A stretch of DNA of 64,000 bases, from assembly GCA_032622095.1 (NCBI GenBank), contig CP136063.1, positions 276,697,426-276,761,425 on the forward strand, given 5' to 3'. The DNA comes from Siphonodentalium dalli. Its lineage: Eukaryota; Mollusca; Scaphopoda; Gadilida; Siphonodentaliidae. Below, one piece after another: positions 30,591 through 42,215 of this stretch. Every line of letters begins with the position of its first letter. The first letter of the stretch is position 1. Made by a program: the position numbers and the translations under genes. Below the pieces are notes generated by a model. The model made no database searches. It was not told where the DNA came from and saw only the letters and a program-made list of their open reading frames with translations.

Positions 30591-30675
30591 TATTTCATTT
30601 ATGCTTTTTAACCGGGTATTATTTTGTTTTCTGTCATTTGGTCAGATGTGACCTTGACTTTATTATGTTTTGCAG

Positions 30676-30770
30676 TCATCTGCTCCAATCAGATCACAGA
30701 TGAAGCTTTTTAACAGTGATTATTCCCGACTCAAAGAACAACTAATACGAGCTTCCTCACAGTACCACAT
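30676..30770 (+). CDS. STX8: Syntaxin-8 exon 3
   Basis: 95 bp, acceptor TATGTTTTGCAG, donor GTATCC. Encodes SSAPIRSQMKLFNSDYSRLK and then EQLIRASSQYH, plus the first two bases of an isoleucine codon: the second helix of the N-terminal domain. Confidence 0.9.
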
Positions 30771-30839
30771 GTATCCTTTAAAATTATTTAAAACAGGGAC
30801 TCTTGTAGCTATAAATCATGCAGGGTGGGTGGGCAGCCC

Positions 30840-31080
30840 TTAACCCTTTGAGTGCCAGGTCGATTTTTGTATCAACCCATATACCCTGTGCCAATGCATT
30901 ATCTTATATATGCGAGTCGACCATAGGTCGCCTCGCATATATAAGAGAATGCATTGGCCTAACAATTGTTTTGTTTTTTGTTTTTTTTACAATTTTAATA
31001 ATTTATTCTTATATTCTTTAACAGACTTATTTTGTAGGTTTAGGGCCGATGAGATCGGCCCCTGGCACTCAAAGGGTTAA
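30840..31080. mobile_element. piggyBac-like MITE with CTTTGAGTGCCAGG ends
   Basis: TTAACCCTTTGAGTGCCAGG at the left and CCTGGCACTCAAAGGGTTAA at the right form a perfect inverted repeat inside TTAA. The interior has one long palindrome (ATGCATTATCTTATATATGCG ... CGCATATATAAGAGAATGCAT). It lies 70 bp after STX8 exon 3. Copies at 51305-51622, 54444-54854 and 56323-56564. Confidence 0.78.
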
Positions 31081-31692
31081 AACAGGGTTTTCGCTTGGGT
31101 TTATCAAGTTAATATCAAGTTAAATTCGCTGGTTAAATAAGTGTACTGACAATATTTTGTACCACCAACAGATGAAATTGTTAAAATTCACAATTTATGT
31201 TGACATCCGACTTCATTGCATTCATGACAACATATTATATGCCATGAAATATTCCTGATGATCATTCTTCAGTGGCTAACATCCCGACCTCATCTACATA
31301 ATCTTTAATGAGAACCAATCAGAACAGAGTGTTAGTTGAGAACGTAATCACAATGTATCCAGACAGAATTAACCATGCGCTTTTCGTGATGTCTGCTCTG
31401 ATATCTTTCAGAATACGGAAATAATAATGTCAATGTGTGTAGACCTGAAAAGCATTCGTTTCCGAACTTTGAAGTTTCCTGCAAAATGGTTCACTATTGG
31501 TCAGCATTAATGCATGGGCAAATACAATTATCTTTGTTATTACTCCCTGTTGGTTTTATTTAGTGGCAGATATACACATGTATTGTAGGCTTTTATCCGT
31601 GGATTGGGTAGGAATATATTTTGGAGGGGAAATTTGGGTGAGGGGAAAGTGACCTTTAAAGGGACCTGCTGCCCTCATAGCTGAAACCCCGC

Positions 31693-32079
31693 TTAACCCT
31701 TTACCCAACAGAAGGGCCCCGTGCCAATGCATTCTCTTATATATGCGAGTCGACCATAGGTCGCCTCGCATATATAAGAGAATGCATTGGCTTAACACAT
31801 TAAAAATTATAAAATTGTTAAAGAATGTAAGAAAAAATGGTAAAAAGTGTTTTTTAGGCCAATGCATTCTCTTATATATGCGAGGCGACCTATGGTCGAC
31901 TCGCATATATAAGAGAATGCATTGGCACAGGGCATGACTGTAACTATCACAATGTGGTCAAGGAGCCGGTTCCAATGATATCCATATTTGTATGGTTCTA
32001 TTGAGACAGACCGAAGATATTTTAGGCTGTTGAAGCTTTATTTGGCCGGTTTTGGCCGGTTTGTTGGGTAAAGGGTTAA
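31693..32079. mobile_element. piggyBac-like MITE with two palindromes
   Basis: Ends TTAACCCTTTACCCAACA and TGTTGGGTAAAGGGTTAA. Two copies of the GCATTCTCTTATATATGCGAG palindrome face each other at 31719-31795 and 31856-31931, so the element is an inverted repeat of palindromes. Short frames encoding RIYKRMHW-type peptides come from these hairpins. Confidence 0.75.
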
Positions 32080-32647
32080 AAGCCTTAAAATTTCGTGAGA
32101 ATCAAAATATAGCATTTCTACAGCGATCATGATTCTGATTCTTGACCCCCTATAATCCTGAATGCCACCTTGCAATTCCACTCTGCGAACAACTTTTTAG
32201 GTGACAATAGATATTGAATACACTGGTGTCCATCTATCCATGAGTGTGGGTTGTGACAGTTCCATCATGCCCCTTTTTCCTTCCAAAAACATTTTGGGGG
32301 ACTATCAAAATCACCTGTGCATGCATCCATGTATGTGTGGATTCAAAATGGCATGTATATTGAGTAAATGTTAAGGAACTAAAATATTTCGTTGTGGTAT
32401 GTGAGTTTACTCATTTAATAGGGACACAGCTCAAGTTTGAATATGGGTGTGATCCACCAATTTTTTACCAGAATTTATGGCCCTTGTTGACTTAGTATTT
32501 ACTTCTTATTTTGGATGATATATCAGTTAAATTAAGTACATACATTACTCTTAATAAAATACAAGTCAGCTTCGAATCTGGGTTCAGTAGCTGATTACTT
32601 CGGTTTGCAGATAATTCTACCCAAAAAGAATCTTTCCAATTTGTGAG

Positions 32648-32798
32648 TACAGTAATGCTGTCAGCTTTCCGATGAATGGCAACAAGCCATATTTCCGACT
32701 AAATCCTGAAAAGTTACCCATAATTCTGCTGTGTTTAAGGAGTCGATTATTTAGGGCATTACTCACAAATTGGAAAGATTATTTAGGGCATTACTGTA
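32648..32798. mobile_element. Tc1/mariner-like hairpin MITE, copy 3 (half element with inverted flank)
   Basis: Only the right arm of the hairpin is present between TACAGTAATG and GGGCATTACTGTA. The 21-bp left flank AATCTTTCCAATTTGTGAGTA reappears in inverse orientation inside the right end, next to a duplicated ATTTAGGGCATTACT. This suggests rearrangement by hairpin snap-back. Confidence 0.65.
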
Positions 32799-33252
32799 TA
32801 TTGGGTTGGGTGGCCACCAATTATTACTTTCTAAAACCGATATATGTAAGGAACATATAGGTATCATCTGATGGAGATGAGGAGGGTATAAAAGGCTCTA
32901 TAGATAATTGTGAACACTCGAAATGACTATGTTCTTCACTCAGTCTGTGTAAACATACACTCATACACTCACTGAACTGCATGCGCACTTCTTGTAAAAT
33001 AATGCATGTGTTGGGTTCTTGCAGTAATTTCAGTATTCATATTTGATCATCATGAAATAAATGCATGTACTTGGATTTATATTAATTATACACAACACAA
33101 TGGCTCTGAAATGCCAATTGAATGACAGATTAAAATGACGTTACAGTATGGAGATGAATTATTGCCATAGCTAATTTAAACAATTCTCGTTATAATTATT
33201 CTACTCAATGATGAGTTGTGAGAAATTTGGATAATCAAAATCAAAATTAACA

Positions 33253-33720
33253 AAAATGAGCTCATTAAGGGATGTAACTCTGCCCAAAATATGACCAGTT
33301 TTCAAACTCAATCAAGACATTATTGAGCAAGTCTCATTTACCAAGTATCAACAAAAACAGTTTATATTCTGTTCAGTTATCGCGATAAAAATTAAAATGA
33401 ACTAATTAAGGGCCGTAACTCCAACCAGAGTACACGGACCTGGTTGGTTTTCATACACGATCAAAATATTGTTTGAGCAATTTCATATACTGAGTATGAA
33501 CAAAATTGGTTGATATTTGTTCAAGTTATTGCACTATTGTGATAAAAATTCATGAAAATCAACCAATTAAGGGCCGTAATTCCGGCCAAATTATGCAGAT
33601 CCGGCTAGTTTTCAAAATCTATCAAGACATTGTTGAGAAAGTCTCATATACCGAATATCAACAAAATCAGTTGATATTTGTTCAAGTTTATAATCACCCA
33701 CCCGCGAACCGACCGCACCA
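33253..33720. repeat. Tandem repeat of about 160 bp (ATTAAGGGCCGTAACTCC type)
   Basis: Three degenerate units share (A)TTAAGGG(C/A)(C/T)GTAA(C/T)TC, TTCAAA...TCAAGACATT and AGTATCAACAAAA. A dispersed noncoding repeat common in style to mollusc genomes. Confidence 0.6.
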
Positions 33721-34479
33721 AACTGTATGTCAAGTTTTTTCTAGTCCATGCAGGTACATGTACAAAGATACAAATATGGATATTATAAAAGTTGATAATT
33801 ACCTGTCAATTTGAAGAGATCACTACGTTACCATACTTCTGACAGCCATGGGACATATAGATATTTGACATGGGACAAGACAAGTATGGTTAGACCATGG
33901 GGAACTTGTAGCAAAAACATATTGAAATATATACCTCATATACATACCATACATACATATATCTAATGTCTGTTAGCTATGGCCGGGAAAACTGCCGGAC
34001 GTATTGAGCCCAAACTTCCTATCTAAGGGTAAAATCCCAGATGAAGTGTAATCGCACCGCTTCTGAGAACGTCAGAGCACTCCTTCTCCATTCTCAGTCA
34101 CCAAAATGACCGTCATTGGCACTGTGGGGTTAATCGCGTTGATAGTTAAAGAGCGTTTGTATCCGCAGTGTCGTTGATAAAGAGCGTATGCGTGTAGTGT
34201 GATTCTTATGTCTGGGGCCAGACGTGAGTGTGTCTGTATCCAGACATGAGCGTGTTGTGTGATTCTTATTTCTGTCTTCGTACTTAGGGGTTCCAAGGAA
34301 CGGGGGAGATTTTCATCGGGTAAGTTTTTCCGCCCGAGGTGATCTTCACCTTGAAACGGGTACCCACAAACGTACCTCTTTTAGGGACGGGTACGGTACC
34401 ATCACAGGACGGGTACCATAATTTCTCTTGATTAAAAAGGCAGAATTACGGGGAGTGTTTTGGACGGGTCAAATCGTTA

Positions 34480-34553
34480 CCCCGACCTGACCTTGACCTT
34501 CAAAATGGTCAATTCAAGGTCAAAGCCCGGACGAAGTCGGGTCACCTGCTAGT
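34480..34553 (+). mobile_element. Helitron-like 3' end
   Basis: The hairpin CCCGGACGAAGTCGGG is followed by TCACCTGCTAG|T. A GC stem about 10 bp before a terminal CTAG and a T target base is the Helitron 3' signature. The body runs leftwards (GACCTTGACCTTCAAAATGG, GACGGGTACGGTACC); the 5' end was not located, perhaps near 33960. Confidence 0.6.
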
Positions 34554-34798
34554 ATTATATATTATGTAAATACTGTTTTCTACAAAGGACCTGTGGGTTA
34601 GACAGGGAAAACTTGTGCCTCTGAGGAATGTTAGTTAGGTGTTGGTGCCAAAATAAGGTAAGATATGAATTATTTAACTCCTAGAACTCTGAAATCCTAT
34701 AATTGATAGATTGATCACATTACTACACTTGGAAAACCAACCATGCCAGCCAATTTTAAGATCAGTGGTAATTTAGTAACATAAATCGTTAATTGAGT

Positions 34799-34998
34799 AG
34801 AGTTATCGTCCATGGTATGATAATTTACCTCTCAATTCATATTGTAATAGAGTTATCGTCCATGGTATGATAATTTACCTCTCAATTCATATTGTAATAG
34901 AGTTATCGTCCATGGTATGATAATTTACCTCTCAATTCATATTGTAATAGAGTTATCGTCCATGGTATGATAATTTACCTCTCAATTCATATTGTAAT
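34799..34998. repeat. 50-bp minisatellite, four perfect units
   Basis: Units starting AGAGTTATCGTCCATGGTAT repeat four times without visible difference, followed by a decayed fragment (TGAGTTATCCTTCATTG). Confidence 0.9.
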
Positions 34999-35363
34999 TG
35001 AGTTATCCTTCATTGTTCACCTCTCTGGGGATATCATAGTACAGTTATCCAACTTATCCTCCATGGTGCATCTCACAAAAGATTTTTTTGTACACTACAT
35101 TCTGTGTTAAAACAGTTTTCACACATGTCTTTTCTCTAGTTATGGTAATTGTAACAGTCTACACAGAGGTCAGTGAGGGATATAATGCCCCCCCCAATCT
35201 AAAAGCCAATCCAAAAGTTTTAAATTTCATACCTACCTGAAACAATAGCAACTAGAAGATTTAGATGAGGTTTATGTGGAGAGTCCTGGGATGTAGCCAT
35301 GAATATAATTATATCCACTTTATTCTCTAAAGTATTTTGCAATTGGTTTTCAAAATGCTATTG

Positions 35364-35519
35364 TACAGTAATTTACCCCTTAACCACAGCAGAATTATGG
35401 GTAACTCTCGGTGAGAGCTTTCTGATGAATGGCAACAAGCCATATTTCCGACTAAATCCTGAAAAGTTACCCATAATTCTGCTGTTGTTAAGGGGTCGAT
35501 TATTTAGAGCATTACTGTA
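35364..35519. mobile_element. Tc1/mariner-like hairpin MITE, copy 4
   Basis: TACAGTAAT ... GCATTACTGTA with the family foldback; the left arm is internally deleted. Confidence 0.7.
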
Positions 35520-35927
35520 TTTAAATAGGATAATTAGATTAGGGTGGAAGTGAACATTGAGTGTAGGAATTTTGTAAGTCGGGACAATATCACTATAAAT
35601 TTCTCAATATTTAACACTATTTCCAACTCAAAATGCATTTTCTGGTTGATATTTTTTGAGGTGTAGTTATAAGTAGTAGTCTCCCAAACCGTTTATAAAT
35701 CATATAAGTTTGTGTTTCGTTATGATGCCTTAACACTGTGTAATTACATTAGGAAATTGAGGTTATACCTAAAATAACGTTGTTAATAAACTTATAATGA
35801 AGAGAAAGTCTAGTTTAAAATTTGAACTTTATAATAGCTTCAAAGTAAGTATTTTAACTTGGTATGTGTGGCATTGTGGGGCGGATTTTTTTCAAGTACT
35901 TTTGAATTGTGCACTCTGTGATAGACA

Positions 35928-36144
35928 TACAGTAGTGCTCTAAGTAAGCGACTTCTTAACCACAGCAGAATTATGGGTAACTTTTCAGGATTTAGTCGGA
36001 AATATGGCTTGTTGCCATTCATCAGAAAGCTCTCGGGGAGAGCTTTCCGATGAATGGCAACAAGCCATATTTCCGACTAAATCCTGAAAAGTTACCCATA
36101 ATTCTGCTGTTGTTAAGAGGTCGATTAATTAGAGCATTACTGTA
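35928..36144. mobile_element. Tc1/mariner-like hairpin MITE, copy 5 (full length)
   Basis: Near-perfect 217-bp foldback from TACAGTAGTGCTCTAAG to AGAGCATTACTGTA, loop GCTCTCGGGGAGAGC. TA on both sides. Confidence 0.78.
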
Positions 36145-36162
36145 TACGACAAGCCTAAGTTT

Positions 36163-36245
36163 AGTGTGCCTCTCATAGCATCACTGAATTCACCCTCTGG
36201 GGACCTCATTCTGCAAATGACAGGCACACTATAATCAGGCTTGAT
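36163..36245. repeat. GAATGAGGT palindromic family, partial copy
   Basis: Half element: AGCATCACTGAATTCACCCT, CTGGGGACCTCATTCTGCAA and ATGACAGGCACACTA, ending AGGCTTG. Confidence 0.6.
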
Positions 36246-36417
36246 ATACGACCAGCCTTCTCAGTCTTTCTAGTCGTGTGAGAATCAGTCATTTACTATC
36301 CTGTTCTTACATTTATAATGTTTATTATATGTTATTGTTGGGGGAAAAAATACACATTGAGTTTTTACCAATGTTGAAAATTGGACACTGTATCTATATC
36401 ATCCTTGACATTTCGAG

Positions 36418-36519
36418 AACTCAGCATGAACTCGAGAGACGACAACGACTTCTCGATAACTTGGCTACGAAGGAGAAACAGATGGATCAACTATTCAGGA
36501 ATGAGGGAACAGACAGACG
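36418..36519 (+). CDS. STX8: Syntaxin-8 exon 4
   Basis: 102 bp, acceptor ATTTCGAG (AG chosen because it restores ITQ and phase), donor GTGAGT. Encodes TQHELERRQRLLDNLATKEK and then QMDQLFRNEGTDR, matching the third helix of syntaxin-8 (RRQxLLDxL). The weak acceptor context is notable but the frame fit is exact. Confidence 0.88.
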
Positions 36520-37796
36520 GTGAGTAAACAAGTTCATTATTATCCCTCCATTCTTCCCATGATGGACTTAGACCATACCCCACTTTATAATTGGGTCAGA
36601 GCCTGTCATGTGACTGGATTTAAATGGCAATTTCAATTTACCAGTTCTAAACTTGTTGCCCCGAGAATGTCACTCATGTTATTATATACCATTGTAGCCA
36701 TATATGTATGTTCACATAGTTTGCAGCACAGTTACTAGTCTGACCCGCTACGAAACAAAATAAACTTAATTTCATTGATAAAAATTGAATCATGAAAAGA
36801 TTTTTGGTATAATATTTATGGGAACTTTATAAATGACACATAATTTACCACCTAGTTCTCTAACGTGACTCTAATGCGACATCTAAGTTTTGTTGAAATT
36901 TCTCAGCCATCACTAAAATTCTAACTTCAACCTGTAATCTTAGGCCTCAAATTTGATATAGTAATAATCAAAATAGGTTGATAAATGCACGAAGTACTAT
37001 TAACTCATTCCACACCAAGCCCCTGGAAAATTATATTGCCTGGATGCCAGCGCGTGTCATGCTGTTATAGTTTTATATTAGCATGGGTTTTGTCGACTTC
37101 CATTTAGATCCATTTCTGTCTGAGACCCATGAATTTTGAAGTTCACCTCACATTTCGGTTTCATAGATTGAACTTTCCAATGAAGTGATCCGGTTGGCGT
37201 CTTTGTCAATGTCAATTCTCTTAAATTTTTATAGAGTTTTCAAATTTATGGATGGACTGGCCTGCATGACTTTTTGTCAAAAACTTGTCAAAAACATGAT
37301 CACTAATTGCAGAACTATAGGACTGTCCTAGTCTGAATCTAAATTAAATTGTTTGACTTCTTCATCAGTGTAGATGAATCATTTCTGAAGATTGTTGTCA
37401 AATTGTTCTTTGTGGTCAATTGTGGACTCTTCAATCAGTAATAATGCTGATTGTAACAGCATCTTTTCCATAATATAAACATATATTTCTATAGATAATG
37501 TCACTAAACCGGTTTAAATTTTGTCAATGCCCTAATGATTCCAATGTTGTTTGTATTATTTCTCGAAATACCTCATTCCTGTTTATGACAAAACTGAGTC
37601 ATTGATGAATTCAATTGCATGCATGCAGGAATGAGTTTCTTTGAAGAATGATGACAATTTCTAGCACATTGGGTATTTACTGTGACATTTTGTTGACTTG
37701 CAGAAAGTACTAGTATGAACTGACAGGCTTCAATTGTAATGAGCCTGTTATAATGACGGTCTATTGCTAAATTATTTCAAGGCTTGCATATTGAGT

Positions 37797-38008
37797 TACA
37801 GTAATGCCCTAAACAATCGACTCCTTAACCACAGCATAATTATGGGTAACTTTTCAGGATTTAGTCGGAAATATGGCTTGTTGCCATTCATCGGAAAGCT
37901 CTCAGTGAGAGCTTTCTGATGAATGGCAACAAGCCATATTTTTTACTAAATCCTGAAACCAATAATTCTGCTGTGGTTAAGGGGTCGATTATTTACGGCA
38001 TTACTGTA
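37797..38008. mobile_element. Tc1/mariner-like hairpin MITE, copy 6
   Basis: TACAGTAATGCCCTAAACAA to GGCATTACTGTA; full foldback with a few mismatches and loop GCTCTCAGTGAGAGC. Confidence 0.75.
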
Positions 38009-38639
38009 CCAAATCCTGCACAAACACTTCCATTGACCTGGAATCGTATACTAGTCACCTGCCTATAATCTAGTTACCTGGCTGACAAATTTATTGTGAT
38101 TTTGTGACTCACTTCCACATTATTTATTCATAAGCACACACAAAGCTATCTCTGTCATTGGCTCTTCACACGTGCTGTATGTAGAAGAAATGAAACTTTC
38201 AAAAGGCACTTTATATCACCGTAATGAAGAGATCGAATCACATTGTTTGCTATGCTATGCTACCTGAAGATCACATCAAGCATAATGTATAACAATAAAA
38301 ATGTCAAAAAGATGACTTTAGTTCTATTTTTAGAACGGACATTTTGGGAAGAGCGTTCTCAGCAAGTAATAAATAATATTGGAAATGATTAACTACCGTA
38401 AAAAGTATATTCTCTGAACTAGTAAATGGCTCGAAAAAAATGACTCAATTGACAATTTAATAGAGAGCAACACTGCTTCGACTGTTCAAAGAATGCCGAA
38501 AAATTGTAAGCATCAATTTGTCAAGAACTAATATAAACCTTTGGGGTGAGATGAGTTTTAGGTCATATGTCCCCAGCTGACCACCTATCTCTAATACTGT
38601 GACCCATTTACAGTTGATTACTCCCTGCTTGAGTTGCAC

Positions 38640-39050
38640 TAAATTCACCCTCTGGGGACCTCATTCTGCTTAGGCCATCAACTGCTATGGTAGACCTAGG
38701 ATCAGAACGAAGTTCCCAGTTGAAGTTGGTGATGTTCACCCATTGGGCACCTCTATTATGAATTTTATCTTCTGTAAATTAGGGGATATAGAAACTTCCC
38801 AGAAGGGAAAAAGTAACTAAGACCAATGTTAATTTGATACAATAGATACTTCCCAGAAGATGAGGCCTAAGCAGAATGAAGTCTCCAGATGGTGAATTTG
38901 GTTATGCTAGCCCACTGTGCGGGATAGCATCACTAAATTCACCCTCTGGGAACCTCATTCTGCAAATGGCAGACACGCTATTTGCAGGCTTGGAGGTGAC
39001 CAATGGGTTAACATCACCAACTTCAACTGGGAACTTCATTAACCAACATT
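38640..39050. repeat. GAATGAGGT palindromic family, composite copy
   Basis: Contains CACCCTCTGGGGACCTCATT, the linked words ACTGCTATGGTAGACCTAGG and GTTGAAGTTGGTGATG, then a complete hairpin at 38868-38990 with its loop around CACTGTGCGGGATAGC. Confidence 0.65.
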
Positions 39051-39414
39051 TGTATTAATTGGGCTTGTTCTTCAATGTAACAATTCTTTCAAATGGATTG
39101 TTACAATTTTCCATTTTCAAACTAACATTCTTTTAACAGTCCTGAAGCCATGTTGCTCTCTATTAAATTGTCATTCGAGCCTTTTACTCGTTCAGATCAT
39201 GTGCTTTTTATGGCAGTTATTCGTTTCCAATAATTGCTTTTACATGCTGAGAACACTCTTCCCAAAATTTCCCTTCTAAAAATATTATTAGGCCAAAAAA
39301 ATATATACCTGTGTTTCTGGTGACATGCAAGATCAAAATAGGGGTGGGTGTGTGGCTTTTCATTTTATGTTATTTTTTCATTTTATTTTCAACTTTGCTC
39401 AAAATAAATATGAA

Positions 39415-39865
39415 TACCCCTCATATCAAATCCAGTCATAATTCGGGATTTTTTTACCCTGTGCCAATGCATTCTCTTATATATGCGAGTCGACCATAGG
39501 TCGCCTCGCATATATAAGAGAATGCATTGGCCTAACAATTTTTTACAATTTAAATTTTTTTTCTTATATTCTTTAACAATTTTATAATTTCACCCATGCA
39601 GAGCCCCAGACAAACATGAGCAGACGACACTCTTCTATATGCTTCTATATATGTGTGGGGCTCCCTGCAGGGTAATGGAAGTTTTTTATTTTATGTCCTA
39701 AAAATTGTAAGAAACATTTATTTAAAAAAAAATGATAAAAAATTGTTAGGCCAATGCATTCTCTTATATATGCGAGGCGACCTATGGTCGACTCGCATAT
39801 ATAAGAGAATGCATTGGCACAGGGTAAAAAAATCCCGACTTACGACTGGATTTGATATGGCGGGT
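39415..39865. mobile_element. Large inverted repeat with two GCATTCTCTTATATATGCGAG palindromes
   Basis: Arms of about 55 bp (TCATATCAAATCCAGTC ... GACTGGATTTGATATG, GGGATTTTTTTACCC ... GGGTAAAAAAATCCC) enclose two facing palindromes identical in core to the piggyBac-like MITEs. No TTAA at these ends, so the core seems to have been carried in a different unit. Confidence 0.65.
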
Positions 39866-40252
39866 ACCGGACTTTTTCTCCTTGTTTGTAATTAGGCCCC
39901 TGCGAATCGGATTTTTTCTACCGAATCGAATACCGAATCGAATCAGGTAAATGATATTTGATTTCGAATCGAATCAGACACCGTGTTGAAATGTGAGGAG
40001 TTCATAAACAAAACGTAAATACTTATGAGAGAATTCATCGTACACCTCGGCAGTAATCCTGTGTGGAGTTGTCAACCAGAAGACATTCATTTTATCCACG
40101 GAAACAGCCGAATATGGACGATGTAAAATGGAAATAAGTTGGGATTACGCAAAATCGGGAATGATACATTGGAACAAGTCATTTGCACTGCTGCTGGTGG
40201 TTGTATTTTGTATCTATAAATCTATTATACCACAACTTGTGTACCCGACTAA

Positions 40253-41632
40253 GGGTCTATTCTCATTGCACACGCTTGTGCGATTAATCGCAGCGTTTTT
40301 TAAGGTGCGTGTTAACATAACGCAGAGCGATTCGTGATTAATTACCTTCATCAAACAACCACGTCCTATTCGTGACCAATCATCTTATGCAATCAACCTC
40401 GTCATCGAGATAGCCGTTACAGAGAATGGCATGGTTCACTCGGTCACATATACTATCAGGGTACAGTCATTCTCAAAACTGATGGGCGATAAAATAAGAA
40501 ATGAAGTACGGAAAGGAAATGGCTTGGAAAGAAGTTTCCAACATATAGCTAGCATCAGTGGTGAATTTTGTAGAATTATCGAATTATATTACCTGTCAGT
40601 CTCACGCAAAACTGTACCCAAGATTGTGAATATATAGATTGATAGTAATGTGCCGTTTAGCATGTGCGATCACTGATGATAAGCTGCCGATGACGATCAA
40701 ATTGAAATCAATCGCTCATGCGAACAGCATCTTGGCGACAGAATGAGACCTGAAACGACGCGTGTGTGACTCTTAAGGTCGAATTCTGAGACCCATCACT
40801 TATTCTATTTGAATGGTGGTTCGTCAATTATAGTACCGCATTGTCACTGTTGCCAGCGGCTATACAAATGAGCACTCGATGATGGGGAGGGGGGTCTGGA
40901 AAAAAAACGTTCATACACAGGGTTGAACATAAAAATCCCTCCCAACCAAGGGTCTACCATCCTCCCTATATGCAAATCTATTTGTTTTTCCTCCAACAAA
41001 TTGGGGTCTCATCCCCTCTTTCCCCATAATTTTTACTGGATATCATATGTTTGAGTACAACTGTTTTAAATGAGCTTTATTCAGAAAGACGATTTTTGTC
41101 AGACCTAACTACCTATAAATTAAAATTTTGAAAGATCTAATTCAACCACTTGAATCGTACACTTTTGATAATCTTGAATGATGATAACAATTATATACAT
41201 AAAACTCCTGTAATCTGGGTTGTGATCGTACTATATAGTGTTATATACGTTTCAAGCTGGAATAAAATATGCATATTTATGCCCAACTACATGGAATTGA
41301 ACCCTCTATTTCTAATTATAATTAGCTAGATTGTGTCCTCAAAACTTATGTCATTTTGATGGCATGGCTCGTTATACTCAACTTATACCTGAGTAAATCT
41401 AACTGAGGAAAATTAAAGTTAATGTGTCAGCATATATATACATGTTATGTGGTCCCCCCCAACCAAAAGTACTTTATCATCCTCCAACCTACCCTAGCCC
41501 TGTGTATGAATGTGTTCGTCAGACCCCCACCCCTATTGGGGGAAGGAATGCAATCGAACACACATATAGAGCCGCTCGACCTTAAAAAACGCTGCGATTA
41601 ATCGCACGCACGTGTGCAATGAGAATAGACCC
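40253..41632. mobile_element. Nested PIF/Harbinger-like element
   Basis: Ends GGGTCTATTCTCATTGCACA and TGTGCAATGAGAATAGACCC within a TAA duplication (40250-40252, 41633-41635); the inverse match runs about 58 bp and includes CGATTAATCGCAGCG. Three-base TAA target and GGG ends fit PIF/Harbinger. Inside, a further inverted pair (GTTCATACACAGGG and CCCTGTGTATGAA, about 40884-41532) marks another nested unit. No transposase seen. Confidence 0.65.
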
Positions 41633-41747
41633 TAAAACATTCAAGGAACAGGGAGCATAAGATTCTACTGGAGCCTGGCGATATCAATTCAAATCTCGAA
41701 AGTTGGACTCTTGGAAGCGTATTTAATAGCTCAGAGACTAGTATGCT

Positions 41748-42215
41748 GACGACTACAGTACGGCATCTTAGTAATGCTGAAGGGTCAAGTTCCAATTTCC
41801 ACCACCTATAAGCATTAGGGTACCCGAGTTAGGCACGTGGGAACTGGTTCAACTAGAGTATAGGCCTACTCGAACTAAACGCGAGAGGACGAATGAAAGA
41901 TCGTACTCGGCAAAAAAACGTAACTTCATACAGGCAACGTCAACTCAGAAATCTGGTGCCATGTTTGTTGCAAATTGGTTTCTTTTAATACCATAATTTA
42001 CATTTAAGTACACACTATTAATTAGAAACTATACTGAGTATGTCAACCTCTCGCATGATCGTTGACTTTTGCGACAATCGGTCAATTTGGTCAAACCACC
42101 GGAAGTCGGGTATATACTCTAGTTCCCGCGTGCACAAACTCGGTTACCCTAATGCCTATATGTGGTGGGACTTGGCCCCTTCCCTTCAGCCTTAGTAGTA
42201 GTCTACAACAGGCGA
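41748..42215. repeat. Inverted repeat nested in the hAT-like element
   Basis: GCTGAAGGGTCAAGTTCC ... GCATTAGGGTACCCGAGTT faces AACTCGGTTACCCTAATGC ... AAGTC ... GGGAAGGGGCC-type text in inverse orientation; the arms match imperfectly over about 85 bp. Confidence 0.5.

Larger units (their letters stand above)
28199..30675 (+). other. STX8 intron 2
   Basis: Contains the second foldback copy (28423-28870), a diverged repeat at 28886-29320 with two copies of the word CCATCTTGGATTTTACT and CATCTCTCATCCGATTATCA-type text, and the GGAGTGTATCATA repeat block. The 102-codon frame at 30048-30356 has no recognisable feature and is treated as chance. Confidence 0.6.
30771..36417 (+). other. STX8 intron 3
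   Basis: 5.6 kb packed with listed MITEs, a Helitron-like end and a 50-bp minisatellite. The stretches 31081-31692, 32080-32647, 32799-33250 and 35020-35363 show no further feature. Confidence 0.6.

Noticed and set aside
31556-31937. Recurrent peptides of RSPRIYKRMHW type at several loci as a small gene family
   Set aside because: They are translations of the same DNA palindrome in both orientations inside MITEs.
34799-34998. CRISPR-like array
   Set aside because: Perfect head-to-tail minisatellite with no spacers.
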